Source: Lapillicoccus jejuensis
Lineage (GTDB): Bacteria; Actinomycetota; Actinomycetes; Actinomycetales; Dermatophilaceae
Reading direction: 5' to 3'
Length of the DNA: 64,000 nucleotides
Assembly: GCF_006715055.1 (NCBI RefSeq)
Contig: NZ_VFMN01000001.1
Span: 3,596,001-3,660,000, forward strand
The notes below the pieces were generated by a model. The model did not search any database, was not told the origin of the DNA, and saw only the letters and a program-made list of their open reading frames with translations. Below are positions 29,471-38,163 of the stretch, in pieces; positions within the stretch are counted from its first letter, which is position 1, and each line of letters opens with the position of its first letter. The position numbers were made by a program, and so were the translations under genes.

Positions 29471-30514
29471 TTACGACGCGTCGACCGCGACCCGGAACCC
29501 GGTGTGCCCCAACGAGGACTCGGGGGTGCTCGACGTGCGCGCCGAGACGCGGTAGCGGTGGCAGTACGACGCGTGGCACAGGTAGGACCCGCCGCGCACG
29601 ACCCGGCCGGGGCCGACCGACGGCCCGCGCGGGTCCTGCCGGGTGGCCGGCCGCTCGGGCCGGTGCCAGCGGGGCGAGAACCAGTCGGCCGTCCACTCCC
29701 AGGTGTTGCCGGAGGTGTTCCACAGCCCGAGCCCGTTCGGCTCGTACGCCGTCACCGGGGCCGTCCCGACGTACCCGTCGGCTCCGGTGTCGTGTCCCGG
29801 GAACACACCCTGCCAGACGTTCATCCGGTGCCGACCGCCGGGCTCGAGCTCCTCCCCCCAGGGGTACGTCGCGCCCTCGAGCCCGCCCCGGGCCGCGCGC
29901 TCCCACTCGGCCTCGGTGGGCAGCCGGCCCCCCACCCAGGCCGCGTAGGCGGTCGCGTCGTGCCAGGAGACGTGGACGACCGGGTGGTCGGCGCGCTCCC
30001 CGACGTGCGAGCCGGGTCCCTCGGGCGCCGACCAGCAGGCCCCGCGGACCCGGCGCCACCACGGGGCGCCGGGCACGCCGCCGTCGAGGACGTCCGCGCG
30101 CGCCGAGGGCGCCAGCAGCCCCGCGAAGACGAAGGACCAGCCGAAGACCTCGGCCTCGGTGACGTAGCCGGTGGCCGCGACGAACGCCGCGAACCTCTCG
30201 ACGCTCACCGCGGTGGCCCCGATGCGGTACGCCGACGTCGTCACCGTCCGCGCCGGCCCCTCACCGTCGGCGGCGAAGGCCACCGGGTCGTCGGTGCCCA
30301 TCCGGAACGACCCGGCAGGGACGGTCACCAGGTCGTCGGGCGGTGCGCCGGGGGCGACGTCACCGCGGTCCAGCGCGGCGGTGAGCGCGGCCGGTGTCGA
30401 GAGTCGCCCGGTCCCGGGGCCGGGCAGGCGGGTGGTGCGCGGGCCGGGCGTCGTACGGGCGGGGGAGGCGTGCTCGCCCGGGTCGCGGCCGGGGGTGCAG
30501 CAGCCGGACGTCAT
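29471..30514 (-). CDS. Formylglycine-generating enzyme (sulfatase activator)
   Basis: 347 aa, FGE-sulfatase domain. The catalytic copper-binding cysteines are seen as Cys313 and Cys318 in GGSYLCHASYCHRYRVSAR, with the same spacing as in Streptomyces FGE. Other family marks: VPAGSFRMGT, PVVHVSWHDATAYAAWVGG, RLPTEAEWERAARGG, NGLGLWNTSGNTWEWTADW. The enzyme converts Cys in the CxPxR motif of type I sulfatases to formylglycine with O2. The N-terminus MTSGCCTP is a conserved oddity of bacterial FGEs. No sulfatase is encoded in the window. It has its own leaderless-type promoter overlapping the end of the DeoR gene. Confidence 0.93.
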   Translation of the reverse strand: MTSGCCTPGRDPGEHASPARTTPGPRTTRLPGPGTGRLSTPAALTAALDRGDVAPGAPPDDLVTVPAGSFRMGTDDPVAFAADGEGPARTVTTSAYRIGATAVSVERFAAFVAATGYVTEAEVFGWSFVFAGLLAPSARADVLDGGVPGAPWWRRVRGACWSAPEGPGSHVGERADHPVVHVSWHDATAYAAWVGGRLPTEAEWERAARGGLEGATYPWGEELEPGGRHRMNVWQGVFPGHDTGADGYVGTAPVTAYEPNGLGLWNTSGNTWEWTADWFSPRWHRPERPATRQDPRGPSVGPGRVVRGGSYLCHASYCHRYRVSARTSSTPESSLGHTGFRVAVDAS

Positions 30515-30520
30515 CGGCGC

Positions 30521-30526
30521 ACTCTA
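30521..30526 (-). promoter_or_regulatory. Leaderless-type -10 (TAGAGT) for FGE
   Basis: On the minus strand TAGAGT ends 6 nt before the FGE ATG at 30514. It shares bases with the stop codon of the upstream DeoR gene. Confidence 0.5.
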
Positions 30527-31318
30527 GGCGAGCACGACCTCGACGCCCCTGTCCCGCAGGGCGTCGAGGGCGCCGGCCGGAGCGGTGTCGTCCGTGACGA
30601 GGGTCGTCACCGCGTCGACCGCGCAGATCCGCGCGAAGACGGTGCGGCCGACCTTGTCGCCGGTCGCGACGACGTGCACCCGCGCGGCCCGGCGGACCAT
30701 GGCCGCGTTGACCCCGGCCTCGTCGTCGTGCCGGCAGGTCGCCCCCGACCGGGCGTCGACGCCTCCGACGCCGAGCACGAGGTCGTCGACCCACAGCTGC
30801 TCCATCACCTCGACGGCGACCGACCCGGTCAGCTCGTAGGACTCCGCGCGGGCCACGCCGCCGAGGCTCACGCAGCGCACGCCGGGTCGCAGCACGAGCT
30901 CGGTGGCGATGTTGAGGGCGTTGGTCACCACCGTCGTCGTCCCGGCGGACCCGTCGGCGACGCCGGGGCGGGAGAGCAGGTGCCGCACGGTCGCGGTCGT
31001 CGTCGTCCCGCCGTTGAACCCGACGACCCCGCCGAGCGGCAGCCGGTCCGCGGCCGCCGCGGCGACCCGCGTCCTCGGCGAGTCGGGGTCGCTCTTGTAG
31101 CGGGTCGGCAGGTCGTAGGCGACGGCGGTGGCGACCACGCCCCCGTGGGTCCGGGTCACGAGCTGCTGGGCCGCGAGGTCGTTGAAGTCGCGGCGGACGG
31201 TCGCGGGCGAGACCTCGAGGGCCTGCGCCGCCTCGCCGACGCCGAGCCGCCCGCGCTCGGCGAGCAGCGCGAGCAGGGTGCTCCAGCGGGGGGCCCGGTC
31301 GCGTTCACCCGTCGTCAT
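30524..31318 (-). CDS. DeoR-family repressor, AgaR-like
   Basis: 264 aa. The ATG at 31318 gives the usual DeoR start (WSTLLALLAERGRLGVGEAAQALEVSPATVRRDFNDL, the helix-turn-helix). The C-terminal DeoRC sensor domain contains FNGGTTTTATVRHL, VVTNALNIATEL and a VVATGDKVGR phosphosugar-binding segment. It is divergent from the SIS isomerase gene with a 77-bp region holding a perfect palindrome, so it most likely represses the amino-sugar operon until a sugar phosphate binds. Confidence 0.88.
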   Translation of the reverse strand: MTTGERDRAPRWSTLLALLAERGRLGVGEAAQALEVSPATVRRDFNDLAAQQLVTRTHGGVVATAVAYDLPTRYKSDPDSPRTRVAAAAADRLPLGGVVGFNGGTTTTATVRHLLSRPGVADGSAGTTTVVTNALNIATELVLRPGVRCVSLGGVARAESYELTGSVAVEVMEQLWVDDLVLGVGGVDARSGATCRHDDEAGVNAAMVRRAARVHVVATGDKVGRTVFARICAVDAVTTLVTDDTAPAGALDALRDRGVEVVLA

Positions 31319-31395
31319 GCGGCGATCATACGCGAGGCGATGATAGGTTGATGCTCGAAAAACCCCTTGATCGATCATTAAACGTCAGGAGCAGC
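31319..31395. promoter_or_regulatory. Divergent DeoR/amino-sugar control region with palindrome
   Basis: AT-rich for this genome. Contains the perfect palindrome TGATCGATCA (31368-31377) and related GATCATA/GATGATAGG words near 31323-31348. A CAGGAG ribosome site (31386-31391) precedes the SIS start. The palindrome is a candidate DeoR operator. Confidence 0.5.
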
Positions 31396-32313
31396 ATGGC
31401 TGGTACGACGACGCCGGGCGCCTTCCTCGCGGCGGAGGTCGCCAGCCAGCCGGGCCTGTGGCCCGCGGTGGTGGCCCGGCTGCCCGAGGTCGCGCCGGAC
31501 CTTCCCGCGCCCGGCGCGCGGGTCGCCGTCCTCGGCTGCGGCACCTCGCTGTTCATGGCGCGGGCGTACGCCGCCCTGCGCGAGGGCGCCGGTCTGGGGG
31601 AGACCGACGCGTACGCCGCCAGCGAGGCCCCGCTGGGGCGCCCCTGGGACCACGTCGTCCTGCTCTCCCGGTCGGGCACGACCACCGAGGTCCTCGACGC
31701 CCTGCGCGTCCTGCGCGACCGGGGGGTGCCGACCACCGCGGTCGTCGCCACCGCGGGCACGCCGATCGCCCTCGAGGCCGACCGGACCGTCCTGCTGACC
31801 GAGGCCGACGAGGAGTCGGTCGTGCAGACCCGCTTCGCCACCTCGGCCCTCGCGCTCCTGCGCGCGTCCACCGGCGAGGACGGAGCGGCCGCGGCCGCCG
31901 ACGCGCAGGCCGTCCTCGACGAGCCCGAGGAGAGCGCGGTCGGGCACCTGCTCGACGCCGAGCAGACGACCTTCGTCGGCCGCGGCTGGACCGTGGGGCT
32001 GGCCGAGGAGGCCGCGCTCAAGCTGCGCGAGTCCACCCAGTCGTGGGCCGAGTCGTACCCGGCGATGGAGTACCGCCACGGGCCGATCGCTATCGCCGGA
32101 CCCGGACGGGTGACCTGGGCGCTGGGCGGGGTCCCGGACGGGCTGGCCGAGCAGGTCGCCGCCACCGGGGGGCGGCTCGAGCACCGCGACGTCGACCCGC
32201 TCGCCGAGCTGGTCCGGGTGCACCGGCTGTGCCTGGCCCTCGCCCGGCGGCGTGGTCTCGACCCCGACCGGCCGCGGCACCTGACCCGGTCGGTCGTCCT
32301 GGCGTCCTCGTGA
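31396..32313 (+). CDS. agaS: SIS-domain sugar-phosphate deaminase/isomerase, AgaS-like
   Basis: 305 aa. The ATG at 31396 is chosen for its CAGGAG site; an upstream in-frame ATG would start inside the operator region. Two SIS domains are visible: VAVLGCGTSLFMARAYAAL, HVVLLSRSGTTTEVLDALRVL, then RGWTVGLAEEAALKLRESTQSWAESYPAMEYRHGP, the family signature for binding amino-sugar phosphates. AgaS converts galactosamine-6-phosphate to tagatose-6-phosphate plus ammonia; GlmS-like isomerases share the fold but have a glutaminase domain, absent here. The following kinases and deacetylase support the Aga assignment, though glucosamine-6-phosphate is not excluded. Confidence 0.75.
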   Translation: MAGTTTPGAFLAAEVASQPGLWPAVVARLPEVAPDLPAPGARVAVLGCGTSLFMARAYAALREGAGLGETDAYAASEAPLGRPWDHVVLLSRSGTTTEVLDALRVLRDRGVPTTAVVATAGTPIALEADRTVLLTEADEESVVQTRFATSALALLRASTGEDGAAAAADAQAVLDEPEESAVGHLLDAEQTTFVGRGWTVGLAEEAALKLRESTQSWAESYPAMEYRHGPIAIAGPGRVTWALGGVPDGLAEQVAATGGRLEHRDVDPLAELVRVHRLCLALARRRGLDPDRPRHLTRSVVLASS

Positions 32314-33281
32314 CCCCGGCGCCCTCCGCGTCCTCCGTGCCGTCCGTGCCATCGGTGCGGGTCGTCGCCGCGGTCGACATCGGCGGCACGCTGACCAAGG
32401 CGGCGCTCGTCGACGAGGGGCTGCTCGAGGTGACCCGCGTCAGCGTGCCGACGCCGCCCGACGTCGCCCACGACCTCGGCGCCCACGTCTCGGCCGTCGT
32501 GGACCGGCTGCTCGTCGGGGCGACCGCGGCGGGTCGGGCGGTCGAGGCCGTGGGGTGCGGCGTCGTCGTCCCCGGTCTCGTCGACGAGCGCGCCGGCGTG
32601 GGGCTGCTCTCGGTCAACCTCGGCTGGCGCGACCTGCCCATCGGCGACCTCGTCGGCGTGGCGACCGGGCTGCCCACGGTCGTCGGCCACGACGTGCGGG
32701 CGGGTCTCGTCGCCGAGACCCGGCTCGGGGCCGCGCGGGGCGCCCGGCACGCGCTCTTCGTCCCGCTCGGCACCGGCATCGCCGGCGCCCTCATGGTCGA
32801 CGGCCACGTCCTCACCGGGGGCGGCTGGGCCGGCGAGCTCGGTCACGTCCCCGTCGACCCCGACGGCCCCCCGTGCCCCTGCGGGGCGACCGGCTGCCTC
32901 GAGGTGCTCGCCTCGGCCTCGGCCGTGTCGCGGGCGTACCGCGAGCGCACCGGTCGTCCCGCGGAGGCCCGCGAGGTGGCCGCCCGCGTCGAGGCGGGGG
33001 AGCCGGACGCCGTCGCGGTCTGGTCCGTGGCGGTCTCGGCCCTCGCCCGGGCGGTGCTGGCGACGGTGACCATCACCGGCGTCGACCTGGTCCTCGTCGG
33101 CGGCGGCCTCGCCCAGAGCGGCGAGACGCTGCTCGCGCCGCTGCGCCGCGAGATCGACGCCCGGCGCACCTTCCAGCGACCGCCGCGGGTCGTGCACGCC
33201 GCGCTCGGCGACCGCGCCGGCTGCCTCGGGGCCGCGTGCCTGGCCTGGGACGCCGCGCGGTCCGCGGTCGCCGTCGGGTGA
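32310..33281 (+). CDS. ROK-family sugar kinase
   Basis: 323 aa, no DNA-binding domain. The phosphate motif VVAAVDIGGTLTKAALVD, the catalytic Asp in VVGHDVRAGLVAETRLG, LGTGIAGALMVDG, and the zinc motif CPCGATGCLE show a ROK kinase. It would phosphorylate a (N-acetyl)hexosamine at the 6 position. The GTG start overlaps the SIS stop (GTGA), and its own stop overlaps the PfkB start. A Ser/Pro repeat (PSASSVPSVPS) opens the protein. Confidence 0.85.
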   Translation: MTPAPSASSVPSVPSVRVVAAVDIGGTLTKAALVDEGLLEVTRVSVPTPPDVAHDLGAHVSAVVDRLLVGATAAGRAVEAVGCGVVVPGLVDERAGVGLLSVNLGWRDLPIGDLVGVATGLPTVVGHDVRAGLVAETRLGAARGARHALFVPLGTGIAGALMVDGHVLTGGGWAGELGHVPVDPDGPPCPCGATGCLEVLASASAVSRAYRERTGRPAEAREVAARVEAGEPDAVAVWSVAVSALARAVLATVTITGVDLVLVGGGLAQSGETLLAPLRREIDARRTFQRPPRVVHAALGDRAGCLGAACLAWDAARSAVAVG

Positions 33282-34333
33282 GCGGGCCGGGGACACGGGG
33301 CCGGGTCACGGGTCCCGTCGTCACGGGTCCCGTCGTCACGGTGACCCTCAACGCGGCGCTCGACGTGACCTACCGGGTGGCGCGGCTCCGCGCGGGCACG
33401 AGCCACCGGGTCGAGGAGGTGCTCGAGCGGGCCGGGGGCAAGGGCGTCAACGTCGCCGCGGTCCTGCACGGGAGCGGGGTCCCCGTCCTCGCCACGGGCC
33501 TGCTGGCGGGGGAGGCCGGCCGCCGGGTCCGGGCCGACCTCGATGCCCGGGGTGTGCCGCACCGGTTCGTCGACGTGCCGGGGGAGACCCGGCGCACGCT
33601 CACCGTCGTCGAGGGCGCCGGCGGGACGGGCGACGCGACGGCGCTCAACGAGCCCGGTCCCGTCGTGGGCCCGTCCGACGCCGCCCGGGCCCTCGACGAG
33701 CTCGCCGCGGTGCTGCGCGACGCGCGGCCGGCGGTCGTCGTCGTCTCCGGGTCGCTCCCGCCCGGTCTCGACGAGGCGGTCGTCGCCCGGCTGCTGGACG
33801 TGGCCGCGCAGCTCGGCGCGGCGACGGTCCTCGACACCGGCGGGAGGTCGCTCCTGCGCACCCTCGAGGGGCTCCACGACGCCGGCGCCCCCGGCCCCGA
33901 CGTCGTCAAGCCCAACCGGCCCGAGCTCGCCGAGCTGCTCGCCGTCGCGCGCACCGGCTCGAGCGACGAGCAGGGCGCCGAGGAGGCCACGGACGAGAGC
34001 GTCGCCGAGGGGGCGGGCGTCGCCCTGCTCCGCCGGCTCGGGGCCCGGACCGTCGTCGTGTCCTCCGGGGGTGCCGGGCTCACGCTGCACCCCGTCGACG
34101 GCCCTCCGCTCACCGCCCGGCTGCCGCAGCCGCTCACCGGCCACCCGACGGGCGCGGGCGACGCCGCGGTCGCGGCCCTCGCGGCCGGGCTGCGCGCGGG
34201 CGCGCCGTGGGCCGACGTCGCCGCCGACGCCGTCGCCCGGTCCGCCGCCGCGGTCCTGCGCCCGGTCGCCGGCGAGGTCGACCCGGCCGACGTGGCCCGG
34301 CTGCGCGGCCAGGTCGTGCTCGACGGTGCCTGA
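33278..34333 (+). CDS. PfkB-family kinase, tagatose-6-phosphate/1-phosphofructokinase type
   Basis: 351 aa. Family features: VTVTLNAALDVTYRV, RAGGKGVNVAAVLHGSG, VVSGSLPPGLD, VVKPNRPELAELL, and the catalytic Asp in HPTGAGDAAVAALAAG. LacC (tagatose-6-phosphate kinase) and FruK share this layout. The adjacent AgaS-like gene suggests tagatose-6-phosphate as substrate. The start is GTG with GTGA overlap to the ROK kinase; the first residues contain a short repeat (TGPVVTGPVVT). The stop is 6 bp from the stop of the convergent deacetylase gene. Confidence 0.82.
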   Translation: MSGPGTRGRVTGPVVTGPVVTVTLNAALDVTYRVARLRAGTSHRVEEVLERAGGKGVNVAAVLHGSGVPVLATGLLAGEAGRRVRADLDARGVPHRFVDVPGETRRTLTVVEGAGGTGDATALNEPGPVVGPSDAARALDELAAVLRDARPAVVVVSGSLPPGLDEAVVARLLDVAAQLGAATVLDTGGRSLLRTLEGLHDAGAPGPDVVKPNRPELAELLAVARTGSSDEQGAEEATDESVAEGAGVALLRRLGARTVVVSSGGAGLTLHPVDGPPLTARLPQPLTGHPTGAGDAAVAALAAGLRAGAPWADVAADAVARSAAAVLRPVAGEVDPADVARLRGQVVLDGA

Positions 34334-34339
34334 GGGGGG

Positions 34340-35569
34340 TCAGGCCACCCACTCGCCGTGCGACATCACCGCGACCCGCTGCAGGTCGTCGTCGACGACG
34401 AGGACGTCCGCGGCCATCCCCGGCCCGAGGCGGCCGACCCCGTCCAGCCCCAGGCTCGCGGCCGGGGTCGCCGACGCCGCGGTCACCGCGTCCACCAGCG
34501 GCACCCCCGCCTGCTGCACGGCGAACCGCAGGACGTCGAGCAGGGTCGCGACCCCACCGGCGATCGATCCGTCCGCGGCGAGCCGTGCGGTGCCGTCGGC
34601 GACGACGACGTCCTGCCCGCCGAGGGTGTAGTCGCCCTCCGGCATCCCGCTCGCGGCCATCGCGTCGGTGACGAGGTGCAGCCCGTGCGGCCCGACGACC
34701 TCGAACAGCATCCGCACCGTGCCCGCCGCCAGGTGCACGCCGTCACCGATGACCTCGAGCACCGCGTCGCCCGCCGCCGCCCGCCCGAGGCACGCCGCGA
34801 CCGGTCCCGGGGTGCGGTGGTGCATCGGCGCCATCCCGTTGAAGACGTGGGTGACGAGCGGACGACCGCCGTACGGCGCCACCTCCCGCGCCGTCCGCAG
34901 CGCGGCCACGGCGGTGTCGACGTCGCTGTCGGTGTGCCCGAGCGCCGGCACGACGCCGAGCTCGGCGAGGACGCGCGGCAGGACGTCCCCGCCGGGCAGC
35001 TCCGGGGCCCAGGTCATCTGCCGGAAGGCCCCCTCGGCCCCGCCGTCGCGCGCGGCGCCGACCAGGGCCTCGACGAGCGAGGGGTCCGGGTCGACGAGCG
35101 CCGCCGGGTTCTGGGCCCCTCGCCGGGCGGTCGAGAGGAACGGCCCCTCGAGGTGGACGCCGGCGAGCTCGCCGTCGGCCACGAGCGGCGCGCAGGCGGC
35201 CATCCCGTCGAGGAGCACCTGCCGCGGCGCGGAGACGAGGCTGGCCAGCAGGGTCGTCGAACCGGCCCTGCGGTGGTGGCGGGCGGCGCGTCGTACGCCC
35301 TCGGGGTCGGGACCGAACTCGCCCCCCGCGCCGCCGTGGCAGTGGGTGTCGACGAGCCCGGGGAGCAGGGTGCGCCCCGGCGCCCAGCCGTCCGGGGTGG
35401 CCCCGCCGGCGAGGTCGGCGGGCAGGTCGCGGGCCGCGCCGGCCCACAGCACCCGCTCGCCCTCGACGACGACGACGCCGTCGGCGACCACCCCCTCGGG
35501 GGCGACCACCCGTCCGGTGAGGGCCGTACGGCGGTCGTCGGTCGGTCTGCTCGTCGCGTCGCTGCTCAC
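34340..35569 (-). CDS. nagA: N-acetyl-hexosamine-6-phosphate deacetylase
   Basis: 409 aa. Amidohydrolase motifs are complete: DTHCHGG (His76, His78), HLEGPFLS (Glu141), GHTDS (His212), THVFNGMAPMHHR (His241), GDGVHL and the catalytic Asp302 in VTDAMAASG. It removes the acetyl group from GlcNAc-6-P or GalNAc-6-P. It lies convergent with the PfkB kinase, so it needs its own promoter. Start GTG 35569; the upstream region to the FUSC gene is 113 bp and contains two copies of GGACGGGCGCGCG. Confidence 0.9.
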   Translation of the reverse strand: MSSDATSRPTDDRRTALTGRVVAPEGVVADGVVVVEGERVLWAGAARDLPADLAGGATPDGWAPGRTLLPGLVDTHCHGGAGGEFGPDPEGVRRAARHHRRAGSTTLLASLVSAPRQVLLDGMAACAPLVADGELAGVHLEGPFLSTARRGAQNPAALVDPDPSLVEALVGAARDGGAEGAFRQMTWAPELPGGDVLPRVLAELGVVPALGHTDSDVDTAVAALRTAREVAPYGGRPLVTHVFNGMAPMHHRTPGPVAACLGRAAAGDAVLEVIGDGVHLAAGTVRMLFEVVGPHGLHLVTDAMAASGMPEGDYTLGGQDVVVADGTARLAADGSIAGGVATLLDVLRFAVQQAGVPLVDAVTAASATPAASLGLDGVGRLGPGMAADVLVVDDDLQRVAVMSHGEWVA

Positions 35570-35668
35570 GCGCCCATCATGCCGACCCCGGGCGGGCGGG
35601 CCGCGCCGGACGGGCGCGCGGGACCGCCGGACCGGACGGGCGCGCGTGACGCCGGTCCGGCCGGGACC

Positions 35669-35674
35669 TACAGT
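35669..35674 (+). promoter_or_regulatory. Leaderless-type -10 (TACAGT) for the FUSC gene
   Basis: TACAGT ends 8 nt before the GTG at 35683, with no ribosome site visible. Confidence 0.4.
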
Positions 35675-35682
35675 GACGTGAC

Positions 35683-38163
35683 GTGAGCACCCCGGTCCGC
35701 ACCCGATCGCGGGACCTGCTCGTGTCCGGCCGCGGACGGCTCGCGGTCGAGGTCCGCGACCTGCGCGACCGCGTCGTGGCCAGCGACCCCGGGCTGGCCC
35801 ACCTGCGGCGCGGGATCGGGGCCGTCGTCGCCGTCGGGACGACCGCCGCCGTGGAGGCGCTCGTCGTCCGGGTCATCGGCGCGCCGTCGCGCAGCGCGCT
35901 GCTGGCGATCATGCTCGGCGCGGTGATCGCCATGACTCTCGCGACGTCGGTGCGCGAGAACGACCGGCGGGTCGCCGGCGTCACCATCGCCCTCGGCGCC
36001 GTCGCGGCGGCCGTCGGCGCCACGGTCGGCGTCGTCACCGCGCAGGTCCACGTCGTCGGCCTGGTCGCCTTCACCATCGTGTCCTTCGTCGCCGTGTGGA
36101 TGCGGCGCTTCGGTCCGCGGTGGTTCGCCCTCGGCTTCGTCGGGTGGCAGGCCTTCTTCTTCAGCCTCTTCCTCGACCCGCCGGTCGCCGCGCTGCCCCT
36201 CATGGGGATCTCGGTGCTCGTCGCGACGGCGTGGGTGGCGCTGCTCATGGCGACGGTGCTGCACATCGACCCGGCGGGGGAGCTGCGGGCGACGGTGACC
36301 GCGCTGCGCGCCCGCGCGCGGGCCGCCGTGTCGGCCGCCATCGAGGTCCTCGACGACCCGGACGACCTCGGCGCGGTGCGGGCCATGCGCGGCCAGCTCA
36401 TCGGCCTGTCCGAGGTCTCGCTGCTCCTCGACGGCCAGCTGAGCCGCCCGCACGCGCTGCCGGCCGGGTTGAGCGCCGGGTTCGTGCGCCGCTGGGTCGT
36501 CGACGTCGAGATCGGCATGGACGAGCTGTGCGGCGCCGTCCTCGAGCTGGCGCGGGCGCGGGGCGAGGGCGAGCCACCCCCGGAGCCGGTGCTGCGCGAG
36601 GTCCGCGAGGTGCTCGCGTCGCTCGGGTGGGAGGAGGGCCGTCGCGCCCTCGGGCTCGCCCAGCGGCTGCGGACGACGACGTACGGCGGCGTCGCCGCGG
36701 CCCGGCGGGTCGGTGCGGCCTCGGTGCTGCTGCTCGAGACCGTCGACCAGTGGGACCACCCGGCGCTGCGGGGGGACGCGAGCGACGAGGTGCTCGACGA
36801 CGCGGACGACGCGGAGGACGCGGACGACGGCGGCGACGCGCCGCGCGGGGCCGACGACCGCGACGGCGGCGAAGGCGGCGACGACCACGACACCACCCGG
36901 ACCCGGGGCCGCGGTCGCTACCGGGGACGGCACGAGGCCCCGCGGCCGGCCGGGCGCACCCGCCCCGGCACGGCGGAGCCGGAGTTCGAGCCCGTGGTCA
37001 CCCTCTTCTCGGGAAACCTTCCTGGGACGGCACCGCTGGCCGAGCGGACGCACGAGAGCGAGGGCGTCAGCCGGTGGTCGCCGTCGCGGTGGCGGCTGAC
37101 GACGCGGCAGGCGGTGCAGGCGGCCGTGGCCGCGGGACTGTCCATCGTCCTGGGCGAGCTGATCTCCCCCCAGCGCTACTACTGGGCCGTCATCGCCTCC
37201 TTCATCGCCTTCACCGGCACGGCGACCACGAGCGAGACGATCCGCAAGAGCATCGGGCGCATCGTCGGCACGCTCGCCGGCCTGGTCGCCGCCGTCGGCC
37301 TCGCCGCGCTCAGCTCGGGCAGCAGCACCCTGAGCTTCGGGCTGCTCCTCGTCTGCGTCTTCCTCGCCTTCTACCTCCAGACGCTGAGCAACACCGCGCT
37401 GACCTTCTTCATCACCCTGATGCTCGGCCAGCTCTACGCGCTGCTGCACACCTTCAGCGACCAGCTGCTCCTGCTGCGGCTGGCCGAGACCGCCGTCGGC
37501 GCCGTCGTCGGCATCGGGGTCTCGCTCGTCGTCCTGCCGTCCGGGTCGCGGGCCACCCTCAAGGTCGCGCGGCAGTCCTTCCTCACCAGCCTCGGCGCCA
37601 CGCTCGACGCCTGCGCCGACCGGCTCGCCGGGCGGGCCGACCACCCCGACCTCATCGCCCTCGTCGTCCAGGCCGGCGCGGACGCCCGCCAGGTGGTGCG
37701 CACCCACCGCGCGCTCACCCGGGGCCGGGTCTTCGGGGCCGGTCGGGAGCAGCTGCGCCGGCGGATCTCCGTCCTCGGCTCGGCCGACGCCGTCGCCCGC
37801 ACCCTGGCCGCACGGGTCGAGGCGACGCCCCTGCCGGTCGAGCCCGGCCACGTCGAGCTCGCCGAGGCCTGCCGCCTCGTCGCCGACGAGGCGCGCCGTC
37901 TCGCCGCGCTGCCCACCCTCGTCACGGGTCCGCCCCGCGGGGAGCACGACGGACAGGTGCTGGCCCGGGTCGGCGCGCTGCTCGACGCGGCCCCACCGGA
38001 CGAGGCCACGGAGCGGCTGCGCCCGCTCGTGCGGCGGCTCGCCGACACCCTCGCGCTCCTCGTCCCCCGGACCGACCCGGTCCGGTCCGGCTCGACCGCC
38101 GCGACGTCCGGCGGTCGGGCGCCCGACCCTCAGCCCGGGCGCACCGTCGCCGAGCGCGCGTAG
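35683..38163 (+). CDS. FUSC-family membrane transporter (aromatic acid exporter type)
   Basis: 826 aa with two membrane halves. The first cluster of helices is at about residues 45-195. The second is at about 480-620 (QAVQAAVAAGLSIVLGEL, RYYWAVIASFIAFTGTATTSETI, GTLAGLVAAVG), matching the FUSC-like half. Between them is a helical region and a very acidic, Arg/Gly-rich linker (residues about 365-430). Relatives (YccS, AaeB, FusC) export fusaric or hydroxycinnamic acids; the substrate here is unknown. Its last 34 bp overlap the 3' end of the convergent AraC gene. Confidence 0.85.
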   Translation: MSTPVRTRSRDLLVSGRGRLAVEVRDLRDRVVASDPGLAHLRRGIGAVVAVGTTAAVEALVVRVIGAPSRSALLAIMLGAVIAMTLATSVRENDRRVAGVTIALGAVAAAVGATVGVVTAQVHVVGLVAFTIVSFVAVWMRRFGPRWFALGFVGWQAFFFSLFLDPPVAALPLMGISVLVATAWVALLMATVLHIDPAGELRATVTALRARARAAVSAAIEVLDDPDDLGAVRAMRGQLIGLSEVSLLLDGQLSRPHALPAGLSAGFVRRWVVDVEIGMDELCGAVLELARARGEGEPPPEPVLREVREVLASLGWEEGRRALGLAQRLRTTTYGGVAAARRVGAASVLLLETVDQWDHPALRGDASDEVLDDADDAEDADDGGDAPRGADDRDGGEGGDDHDTTRTRGRGRYRGRHEAPRPAGRTRPGTAEPEFEPVVTLFSGNLPGTAPLAERTHESEGVSRWSPSRWRLTTRQAVQAAVAAGLSIVLGELISPQRYYWAVIASFIAFTGTATTSETIRKSIGRIVGTLAGLVAAVGLAALSSGSSTLSFGLLLVCVFLAFYLQTLSNTALTFFITLMLGQLYALLHTFSDQLLLLRLAETAVGAVVGIGVSLVVLPSGSRATLKVARQSFLTSLGATLDACADRLAGRADHPDLIALVVQAGADARQVVRTHRALTRGRVFGAGREQLRRRISVLGSADAVARTLAARVEATPLPVEPGHVELAEACRLVADEARRLAALPTLVTGPPRGEHDGQVLARVGALLDAAPPDEATERLRPLVRRLADTLALLVPRTDPVRSGSTAATSGGRAPDPQPGRTVAERA

